Shown: positions 37,473 through 47,395 of the stretch, in pieces | How positions within the stretch are numbered: position 1 is the stretch's first letter | Layout: every line of letters begins with the position of its first letter | Assembly (NCBI RefSeq): GCF_910596095.1 | Contig: NC_056540.1 | Coordinates: forward strand, 13,447,001 to 13,511,000 | Length of the DNA stretch: 64,000 nucleotides | Origin: Thunnus maccoyii | Taxonomy: Eukaryota; Chordata; Actinopteri; Scombriformes; Scombridae | Direction of reading: 5' to 3' | Notes under the pieces: generated by a model | What the model saw: the letters and a program-made list of their open reading frames with translations, nothing else | What the model was told of the DNA's origin: nothing | Databases searched by the model: none | Made by a program: the position numbers and the translations under genes

Positions 37473-37553
37473 TGTTGCACTGCAAATTACACATTTGCAA
37501 TCATTTATCTTTATTATAATAAAACAATGGTAATCACAAAATATCTACAACTT

Positions 37554-40198
37554 AACTTTCTGTGATTTTCTATACAAGCACTGGGTTTTAGATTAAGCTA
37601 TGTCTGAGCATTTCACTGCTGTCGTCAATTGTAAGGTTTTCAATAAAAAAAAACGAGTTAATATGCAAATTGCAGTACAGCATTTATTTTCTTATTTATT
37701 CTTAGAAAAAATAAAATGGAAATGACACATTTCATAAGAAAATATGCAACACTGTAAAAACGTGTTTGTGTTTGAACCTAACATGGAATAAAGCAGTTTT
37801 TTCCACAGGTTATCTAAATTTTAAGCCCACTGAAGTGTCACTTTATGGCAGTGTTGCTTTTATCCGTCTCGGGTGATCCGATCACAAGTGGACAGCTTTA
37901 CGTACGTCTGTTTACACCTGGCATTAACATGCGTCTCCACATGCGTCCTAGTGACCATTTGAGATCGGATCTGACTTCCCCGCTCTATATGCAAATAAAC
38001 ACGGACATCTCGGACATTTCCGTTTGCAATCGGTCGTTATTAACCGGCGGGAGGACCGGGTGTCCGCTCCGTCCAAAGCTGTGTTCAACTTGTTTGATGA
38101 TAACAGGATAAATAAATATACAATGCAGTGTGTGTGTATAGTGAGAGAGAGAGTTATATGCAGCGATCTTCCCGCAGCTGCTTCTCTCCCTGTGCGCATT
38201 TACGCACAAGACACAGCAGCCTAACTTCATCGGATCGGTCAGGATCTAATGTTAATTAATGTTCTGTGTTCTTCTACACATCCAATAGGTCAAGTTTTTA
38301 CACACACGGTCCAGGTTCATACTGTTTGGCGTAAAGCAGCTGTCCTCCTGATAAATCCTGAGCTCATCATGTCGAGCAGCGCAGAAAAACTAAAAACTGT
38401 AGTTATCAACTTGACAGGACAGAGGGAACTATTCAGCAACGTTTAGCTTCTGAAATATTTTTTTAGACAGACGAGCGAAAAACAAGTTAGTTTCTTATTT
38501 TGGTTTAATTTGTATTCTAATTGTCGATTTGAAGAGGGAACTCGGTTAGGAGAACTGGAAAAACAGAGGTGGATTACGTTTTTAATTCACATAAAAAACA
38601 AAATAATTTGTTTATCCTATTATAAAACAAGCTGAACAGCTTTGGGCGGAGGGTCCTGTGCCTAGTCTGCCGGAAAATAGAGGACGTCTGAGACTGAGAT
38701 TAATGCTTCTGCCTGTGTTTCATCTCTGAAAAGTGAAGACACAGTTTGAGTTAAAAAAAAAAAAAAAAAAAAAAAAAAACTTAGCGGCGACTGGTGTGTG
38801 TCGAGCTCTCAAGTCGGTGTATTAATGACTGAGGCAAAGACTAAGTGCTCCCCCCACAGGCTATTCATCAGAAATAATTTTATCTATCTGAATACTGAAT
38901 CTGCTCTGTTTTAACCATTGAAGACAAAAACTGTAAAATTAACCTTACAATTCAGATACATAACATACAACCCATTCAATACATTGGTTTATATCTTGTA
39001 CATCAGGCAAAAGCAGCATGTTGTTACCACCATAATCCTGGTTCAGTCTTTAAGAGGTTAACACATCTAACTTTGGAACACTGATTATACTACCACTGTG
39101 AAGGGGGACATTTTATTTATATCAAAATTCATCAGTCTCTGAGATGGTAGGTTCACAGTTTTGTGCTTAAATCATGAATACACTCATTTCTACACATATA
39201 ATCCAATTGATCAATTTGTTCTTGTGCTTGTGAATGTGCCCACATTTAGAACCACTCCTAACCAGGTTTACCAACAAACACCCAGTAGCCCACAGATATA
39301 ATAATGGGCAAAATGATTCCTAAATTACAGATAGATCTACACAAACCAACTCTACTGTTAAACATGTAATAATGAATAGATTGTAAACTATTGTTTTTGA
39401 AGATGTGCATCACCATTTTTATTCGGAAAACAAGGTAATCATGTCTCTATAGGCTACCATTGATGCCTCAGTTTTGTTTCTCTAATGCTGCACCACGAAA
39501 CACTTGGCCCCATTTACGAGATCCACATGATTTGTGTTGACATTCAGTGATAATAATGCATCATTATGGTTTGATACTGTTCATTTTAATTGGTTTGTCT
39601 AAGCCATGTATGTTTTCTGTTACAATGAAACTGTTAAAAAGTGCAACAATATACAGTTGTGTATCACCTGTCCCCATCTGTATTTATTTATCTCTGGACA
39701 AGCAAACTCTAAAATTGTCAAATACAACAGTTTGGTTTTCTTGCCACTGAAAGCTGTCCAGTCATACTGTAGATGTTTTCAAAAAAGAATGATATCAGGG
39801 TTTCCAATTTTCATGAATCTGGCGTGAGACACCCACTTTCAGGCTCTGGGTGCAAAGATAGAGTAACTAATGTTTAAGTAATTAATAATGAATGAGTCAT
39901 TACTATTTTTTTGCTGCTCAGCAGCTGCATCAGAGTTAATTATCCCCAACTCATGAAGAAAGTGGTCAGTATGATCTACTCACAGATATTAATGAACTGA
40001 TCAGTACCTAATGATTCATTAATATAGCATCTCCCAGTCTGTTCTCTAGTAACTCATCATTATCTATTGCATAGTCCTCCATTAGGAGTTATTAGGGAAG
40101 TACTTATTAACAATTAATCAATTATCAGGCCATTCTTGATTTGTTCCTCACTCGTTCCTTTGCAAAAGTTTGCACACTGTATTGTAAAGTGTTACCAT
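37554..40198. other. Unique spacer at the centre of the inverted duplication
   Basis: Homology between the arms stops abruptly at 37553 and 40199. The 2.6 kb spacer has no supported gene. It contains a repeat-like block (about 37.8-38.1 kb, with GTTTACACCTGGCATTAAC and CATGCGTCTCCACATGCGTC) typical of a fish DNA transposon, and a 27-base A run. Confidence 0.65.
38753..38779. repeat. Homopolymer A run (27 bases)
   Basis: A pure A tract inside the central spacer. It may be the tail of an inserted retroposed sequence, but no parent was recognised. Confidence 0.95.
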
Positions 40199-40281
40199 TA
40201 AGGTTGTAGATATTTTGTGATTACCATTGTTTTATTATAATAAAGATAAATGATTGCAAATGTGTAATTTGCAGTGCAACT

Positions 40282-40287
40282 TTTATT
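40282..40287 (-). terminator. Polyadenylation signal of ES1 copy 2
   Basis: AATAAA on the minus strand; mirror of 37467-37472. Confidence 0.6.
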
Positions 40288-40426
40288 GAAAATCTCAAAA
40301 CAACACATTATACATATAACATTAGATGAATGCTCTGATATAAGTGGTGTAACTTGATATTAAACCCAATGCTTGTATAGAAAATCACAGAGAACTGGGT
40401 TTAAAGTCAATACATACAAATAGTCT

Positions 40427-41600
40427 TTAGTGACTTAAGCCAAGTGTCTCTCTCACCATGGCACCTACTCCATCAAAAACTTTATGAATGGGAGCATTGC
40501 ACATGAAGGCACTGGTGGTGACCAGCTTATTTTTGACATCAACGTGAGCTTGCTCCACATCTGTATTCACATGTTTGCAGCCCATCGTCTTTACAGCCCC
40601 GGCTGTCTGGGCATATGGCCACCTGAAGAGGACAAGAGAGAGAATGTTAGAACCTTAGGTTGCACATTTCAGTATCCACTGACATCTGATGATGAAAAAT
40701 AATCATGTGTTCACGCACTTTTCACACTCTTTGTCCTGTCCCAAAGTGAGCTCGCAGCCAGGCAGGACTTTGGCAGCGAGGACGGGGGAGATGCAGCACA
40801 TGCCCAGCGGCTTTCCGGCTTTGTGGAAAGCCTTGATGATCTTCTCCAGTTGTGGCTGGACGGTGCAGTCCTTATTCTTCACTGCCCAGTCACTCAGGTT
40901 CTTGGCCACACCAAAACCCCCTAAACAAGAACACATTCAAGTAGCATGTAGCATATCTCAAAAGTGAAGGTGAAAAAAGAAATATAAAAGTGCTAAATGT
41001 AAAATATTATACCCTATGTACAACTGACTCAGTCTCACCTGGGATGATGGCAGCATCAAATGCTGAAACATCCAACTTGGCCAGATCAGTCACGTCACCC
41101 CGGGCAATACGGGCACTTTCTTGCAGGACGTTTCTTTTCTCCTCTGTAGGTTTCCCCTCACAGTGGTTTACAACATGCATCTGAGCTACATTTGGAGCAA
41201 ACATCTTCACCTGAGGAGCATCAGGAGGGAAATAAACAACAAATAAATAAACATTACACATCAGATGGATGGGCCAACAGCCTCTGTAGCTCTGTAGTAT
41301 TGTAATGTGTCAGTCTTTCCAAAGCTGTTAACCGTATCTCAGTGGGTCAGGGTTACAACAGTTCTTTTAATGAAAAATGGAAAGAAAAGTAGAGCAAAGT
41401 GTGAACTGGAGTAAATCCTGTCTGCCATGACATAAGACAACTATACTGTAACATGGTCACTTGGTTTTTTTGTCCTGCAGACGTGGCCTTACTTCTGCTC
41501 CGGCACGACTCAGATGGACGAGGACAGCGGAGGCCTCGTGGACCTCTGTGCCATCATAGACTCCACAGCCTGAGAGAATAACTGCAACACGCTTCACCAT
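40427..41600 (-). CDS. ES1/GATD3-like DJ-1/PfpI-superfamily protein, copy 2, 225 aa
   Basis: Mirror of copy 1 with exons 41600-41493, 41210-41039, 40920-40719 and 40622-40427. I detect only isolated base differences from copy 1 across exons and introns, for example an Asn codon AAC in copy 1 versus AAT here. The encoded proteins appear identical or nearly so, with the same GMCCISP elbow and no presequence. The upstream noncoding exon and first intron start alike and then diverge, so expression may differ from copy 1. It is divergent from transporter-YrdC copy 2, with the TATA box at 42181-42186. Confidence 0.9.
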
Positions 41601-42180
41601 GGTTCCTGTAAAACAGACACACAAAGCACATATGTATAACCTAGAACTAAAGATATTTACACGACAGACTTCATCGCGCTTCCCTAGTTTCACATCATAA
41701 AATGTCGGTCTCCTGTTTGTTTTTCCTGTCTCATATCAGCTGCATTTGAGTTTCACATTACACATGAATAATTCACAAAGCCAGGTGACAGAGGAGTCTC
41801 AGGAGTGTTGCTGCTGCCAGGTAACACTGTTGACTATAGAGAACTAACAGGAAGAGGTTGGAGTTTGCTGAGCAAACCCTGCTGATATGAATAAATGCTG
41901 TACATGAAGATCAATATGTATCAGACACATATAAAGCATTTCCGTCATGCATTTTGCTGTGCTACTTTGCAGTTCATCCTAAGAGTATCGTCTACATTTA
42001 ACATGTTTCTTCCAAACATATAAAGCAATGGTGTTGGTAAATGTTAGATAGGAGAAGTAGAGACAGTGTGGATAGATTCACTCACCTTGGACAGGTATAT
42101 ATGTAGGTGGCCTGGCTCTTCACTATGTGCGATCCTGCTGTTCAGTAGAAGTATACGGGCTGAACTCCTGAGGCAGACAC

Positions 42181-42186
42181 TTTATA
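42181..42186 (-). promoter_or_regulatory. TATA box of ES1 copy 2
   Basis: TATAAA on the minus strand in the same context as the copy 1 box at 35622-35627. Confidence 0.55.
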
Positions 42187-42289
42187 GTCCCGCCTGTCTC
42201 TCCTGTCTCCTCCCACAGCCTGTTGTCCAAAAGGCTGATATCATGCATGTTCAAGGAACCAGGAAAACTGCTGGATTAAAATCATAGAC

Positions 42290-43400
42290 TGTATAGTGAT
42301 GGACATAAAATAATGAGTCATACCTCTCAGATAACTTTGTTTTCAATGAACAATGGGACCGATATGATAACGATGACCCATTTAAACAACATGATTAGTT
42401 TTTTTGCAATCTTTCATTCAAAGTTGAGAATATTAAAATTTTGCAATATGTTTTGAAAATGTTCAAAAGGTACTTTTTTAAATAATATTTTGACAGATAA
42501 AAACATAATTTATGAATAACCTATGACTAAACAAACAAATAAAGAAAGAATACTTGTAAGTAAAATCCCTCATTTAAAATCCTGGTTAAGTAAAAGTATA
42601 GAGGTATTAACAGCTAGATTACTAAAGCAAAAGTAATAATTTTGCAGATTGGGCCCGATTTTCTGCAAAATCAGCACTTTTACTTTAGTACTTTACGGAT
42701 TTATGATGTTGTATGATGAGGATGTAGGATTTTTACTTGTAATTAAGTATTTTTACATTGTGGTATTGATACTTTTACTTAGGTGGAGGATCTGAGTACT
42801 TCGTCCATCACTGCAGGTCACAAAATCTGATGGGTCTCAAAATATGGTGTGACGCCTGCACGGAAGCTAAGCAATGTACTGCTGTGGACGGGACCAGCAG
42901 CAAAGCGTATTTTAGCCACCTAAACACGGCCGACCTAAAAAAAAAAAAGAAAAACATCAAAATTATTTTAAATGTAAGCTATATTTAGAATAATTTCACA
43001 GCTTTGCCTTGCCGTCAGACAGCCCTTTCCTTTGGCACTACATTTTCTCAACCGTAGAACCTTCATATTCCTACGCATGCCGCCCACTGTATTACACCGC
43101 AGAGTTGGAGGCAAAAACATATTCCTGGAAATCACTTCTTATTTAAATTTTACAGGTTTCAACTATAAATTAGATTAGTAGCTTTTGTACGTGCATAATA
43201 ACGCTAAAAACGAATAGTAGACGATTAAAACATTAGTATTTATAATTTTTTTTTAAACTGTCGCAGAAAAAATGTTAAAATATAATAGGTCATGTGTATA
43301 TTTTTATAGTGATTACATTATACCCCTGCTTATAGAGAGGAGTGACTAATATGTGTTTTTCCCAGCGAGGTGAGGCTTTTTCTCAGGTTTCTTCTGCATG
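42290..43400. promoter_or_regulatory. Divergent promoter interval between ES1 copy 2 and transporter-YrdC copy 2
   Basis: This interval replaces the shorter, non-alignable one at about 34.9-35.6 kb in the other arm. A/T-rich filler dominates. Only the elements next to each start (TATA boxes, CRE) correspond between the arms. Confidence 0.5.
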
Positions 43401-43401
43401 C

Positions 43402-43409
43402 TGACGTCA
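43402..43409. promoter_or_regulatory. CRE palindrome upstream of transporter-YrdC copy 2
   Basis: Perfect TGACGTCA 12 bp upstream of a TATTTAA box (43422-43428), with the ATG at 43463. The layout is the same as in copy 1. Confidence 0.65.
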
Positions 43410-43421
43410 CACAGACGGCTG

Positions 43422-43428
43422 TATTTAA
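43422..43428 (+). promoter_or_regulatory. TATA-like box of transporter-YrdC copy 2
   Basis: TATTTAA about 35 bp before the ATG at 43463. Confidence 0.5.
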
Positions 43429-43462
43429 AGCGCATCGTCACATCTGCAGTTTCATTCCTGCC

Positions 43463-46400
43463 ATGGCACAACTACAGTCGCTGCATATGTCCGTGGGCAT
43501 GTTGGGCATCTCTGCCGGTAAGCTGTGATTTAATGTGTCAATTACAAACATTCATAAGCCTACTTTGTGCAGTTATTAAAAGTTATTATTACATATTAGT
43601 ATGAATTTAAAATAAATGTATGCTAAAACAGTAAAGTATCATCCTATTTAGGCTTAAAACTTCAAAAAACGTGTTAGTTTTGAAACCTAAAAAACTGAAA
43701 CCCTCTGGTCTTATTTTTAACTTTTATTCTTTATTTATTATTTACATGTCATGGTAATATATGCTGAAAATAAAGTGACATTAAGTTTTGAGCTGCAGAA
43801 ACTAAAACTTTAAAACTTAAGCAGCCTACACTGATATCAGACACCAACTCCATTATTAAAACAAAACATACTGCTGCAGATATTTAATTATTAGGTTCAT
43901 AATTACCTGCATGGCATTAAGGACATTAAAACAGGGACATTTCTCAGTCACTTTCAAGCAGCCACTTGCTGTTGCCATTCGGTAAAATCATATTTTGATC
44001 AAAATGTTAAGATACTGTTTGTGACATGAGTTTGTTTTGGTCAGTTGCCAGTAGGTGGCTCTCATTAGTGAGTTTTGTTTTGACCTTTAGGTTCCCTCCT
44101 GCTTTTGGTGAACAACTATGCCAACTCTCCTGAAAAAGGCTTCATCCCCTATACGGCACTGGGGATTCTGCTCCTCATCATCGCTGCCCTCTTAGCTTAT
44201 GCAGGTTTGTTTTGAGTTTGGTCATCACTAATTTTAAATATTTGTCAATTTTTATTAATTAGAGATTTGTATTTATGCATGAAAAAACTTAATTTGCTCC
44301 CTGTTAACTGTTTACCTCTCAGGTATCCGTCGCAGTTTGTCCCACGCCCAGCTGTTTTCCTCTGTGTGTCTGACTATCTCTGCTCTGTGGTGTGGTTCAG
44401 GCCTGGTGTACATCCTGGCAGGGCAGGGGGTGCTAAAGCCCACAGAGCTAAGATCCTCTTTGATCCCCGGCCTGGCAGCGTTTACATTAGCCCTGCTCCT
44501 CATAGGCAATGTGGCACTCGTGGTAAAGAAAGTAGTTCTGTGTCTCATAGCTGTCTGCATTAGCTTAGCTTGTGCCCACCAAATTGCCGGTCTGTCAGCT
44601 TCAGGTTTCGGCCAGTCTGCCACAGCTGCTAACTACCTCCTTGTCTGTCTGGTGGGTGTTTACTTTGGTTTTGGACGTCTGCTGTCCATCGTCACTCATG
44701 GTAAAGTGGAACCTCCAGGAACTGGCCTGAAGAGAAAAGATGAGCTGAAAACAGGGCAGAAGCAGGAGTGTAGTGATGCAGTGTCAGTGGGTCTGGTGAT
44801 GAACTTACTGTCGGCCTCTGTGTTAGCCTGTCCTCTGTTAGGTGTGGTCCCTCAGCTCTTTGTCGGTCACGTCCCCTGGCTGTGGACAGCTGGAGTCTTC
44901 CAGCTTGGCATGTGTGTCCTCTTCTACCGAGCCATGGACACACTAGCTGCTACTTTTTACGGCTTCACTGCTCTCCTGAGATTTGCAGAGGGCTACAGTG
45001 CTCTCCTATCATTCTACAAAGTGGAGCCTTTCTCCCCGGTTCCCTTCCCTGTCGTCTTCTCTGTGCTTTTCTTCATCCTGGCTCTGTTTAGTTGTCAGAA
45101 GAGTTTGCTGGAGGGGTTCTACCAGTTGTTCTTTTCAGCGTATTGTATTGCCATTGCAGCCCAGCCTCGAGGCTTCTTCCAAGGAGGCACTCAGGGAGTA
45201 CAGGCAGCTATATTTGTAGCCTCTGCCATCATGCTTTTAATTACCGTATTCAATATGGTCTCCACTAAAATGATTCCCACAGGGCAGGGCTATTTCAAGG
45301 CTTTAGTAACCAGGACGCGGGGTCTCACTCTCAGAGCCCATGATAAAGAGCTCCATGCACCTCACCTGGGCTACTCCAAATATGCGGACGCAGAAGTGTT
45401 AGGCCACGCCTGCAGTGTACTGGCTGCTTTTGCTGTCACAGCCACAATTGGTGACAGAAATCCTCTGTCTGTGCTGGTACTGCCCTGGGTGGTGGTGGCT
45501 GGTGGGGCACTTCAGCTGCTCTGCGGCTCGGTTGCTTTCTCTCGGGGTAAAACCTTTGAGAGCACAGTTTTTATAGTCTACGGGGTGATGTGGACAGTGT
45601 GGGGGTTGACACGATACGGAGGTCTGTACGGTGATACCAGAGGCTTTAATGTGGCCGTCGGGATCATCTGCTTCATGCTGTTTAACTGTTTAGTGACAGT
45701 GGCGGCACTGTTTCTAAATGTTGCCTGGTTTGTCTATGCATTCACCTTCCAACTCATCCTCATTAGCTTCCTGCTGGATGCAGTAGGTGCACTGCCTTAT
45801 GGTTATGACATAGGAGTCACCATCATCTTTGGCCTTGTTAGTTTTTATTGTTTTTTGGCTCACATTTTCAACAGCACCTTCCAGACCCCCCAGATCCCCT
45901 TAGGAAAACCTTTAGTGAAGCTGAGTGGGGTTGGAGGAGGGGCAGATATCTGTCCTCATGTGCCGGCCCGCAAGGCTTCATCTGTCCAACAGATTGCAGG
46001 TAAGAATGCATAAAAGAAATTGATGTGAATATTAAAATACAGTTGTTTGCATACTTGATTTTTCTTCTCCTCTCTTCTCCTCTGCAGAAATCATGAAAAA
46101 TGGTGGCATATGTGGAATGCCTACAGACACCGTCTATGTGCTGGTGGCAGCTTGCAACAGGCCAGATGCAGTTGTCAAAGCTTACAAGTGAGTCTCTTTT
46201 TTTTGTGAGTGTGCCCTGGTCTGCATTCATTCATCAGTTCCGTCTCATTATTCTCTAATTTTTGTGTTTGACTTCAGGGTGAAGAAGCAGGCGCAGGACC
46301 GACCCATGTCCCTGTGGATCTCTTCCATCAAGCAGCTGGAGCCGGTCCGACATCTGCTGAGCCCTCTGCTCCTGGACTTCATGGAGGCTGCGTGGCCCTC

Positions 46401-47395
46401 CTCCATCAGCATGGTCATACCCAGAGGTAGGTGTGTGTTTGTGGATGTTTGCATGTTTGTGCCTGGTTGCCTGATGGTGCATGAAGGGTCATATGGGTTT
46501 CTTGTCTCACACAGGCCCATGGATGGACACCTTTGGTTTAGGAGAAGCTGCCAAACACATAGGGACTCCACAAAGCATCGCTATCAGGAACCCAGACTGC
46601 ACTGTGGCCACACACCTCATTAACCTGGTAAGGGCTGTAGACATGAATAACTGCGCACCTTCGGCAGTAAACCCCATAGTGAATACAATGACCTGTTTTT
46701 GTTGAAGGTGGGGCCCATCGCTGTGACCTCAGCCAACCCTACAGGCGAGGCAGACACAACTCACCACAACCAAGTTTACGCCAAGCTGGGCAACAAGGTA
46801 AACACAATAATTCAGTTTTATTAAATCCAAGAGGCACTGCTGTTCATACTTTCAGTGAACTTTTTGTGAACAATATGTGCATTTTGCTTGGTTAGGTGGA
46901 CGGGGTGTTATGTGATGGAGCCTCGCCAGAGAACATTGCATCCACTGTGGTTGACTGCACAAAGATTGAAACAGGAAACATTGGTTTCTTCAGAGTTGGT
47001 CTCATTCCTAAATCCAAGGTGATATAAATATCCCCTCCTGTTCTTTGCATTTTAGGTTAACCCTCTCAATTTTTTTTACGCTCATACTAATACTCGCTGT
47101 TTTTGTTTGGAAGGTTCTTCAGATCTTTGAGGAGGTTCAGAGGCGGCACAGACAAGGGCAGACGAATCCTGCTTTTATATATGATATAAATCTGCCAGAT
47201 ACACAAAGAGACAGAGGTTCAGAAGAGGACAATGCAGCATCAGAATCAGAGTCAGAAAGAAGAAATGGAAACTCGACACCGTGCACTGATTCCCCTGATC
47301 AAAGTCCAGTTCTTAGAAATGAGTCAATGCATCGCTTCAACATGCTGCCTGCTGCATCAGACATTCACAAAGAGCTGTCAAATGAAACCTCTTAA
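43463..47395 (+). CDS. Transporter-YrdC fusion, copy 2 (three SatP-like modules + YrdC domain), 900 aa
   Basis: Nine exons in phase: 43463-43517, 44091-44204, 44323-45999, 46088-46187, 46278-46426, 46515-46627, 46708-46797, 46896-47018, 47114-47395. Residues 1-570 are many hydrophobic spans in three repeated blocks starting near 1, 207 and 412. The third carries GGALQLLCGSVAFSRGKTF, close to the SatP block GGIAQIFAGLLEYKKGNTFG, and later AFTFQLILISFLLDAVG. Residues about 611-800 form a YrdC/Sua5-like domain: GGICGMPTDTVY, then VKKQAQDRP, then TSANPTGE. The KRSN tetrad of TC-AMP synthases reads K,Q,S,N here. A polar, Ser/Glu-rich tail follows. The YrdC fold normally binds ATP and makes threonylcarbamoyl- or carbamoyl-adenylate. 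Transport substrate and YrdC activity are inferences. Confidence 0.83.

Larger units (their letters stand above)
30540..37553. repeat. Inner inverted repeat, left arm
   Basis: This arm is the reverse complement of 40199-47417. Coordinate sums are constant within tracts: 77754 across the ES1 gene and 78050 across the transporter's large exon. Identity is very high over ES1 exons and introns and over transporter exons 2-8. It falls off in the interval holding both first exons and promoters (about 34.0-36.05 kb). The outer edge matches to the sequence TTGGCCAA/TGTGGCCAA. Confidence 0.92.

Noticed and set aside
38753-38779. Poly-A run as proof of a processed pseudogene
   Set aside because: No upstream sequence resembling a spliced gene and no target duplication could be recognised.
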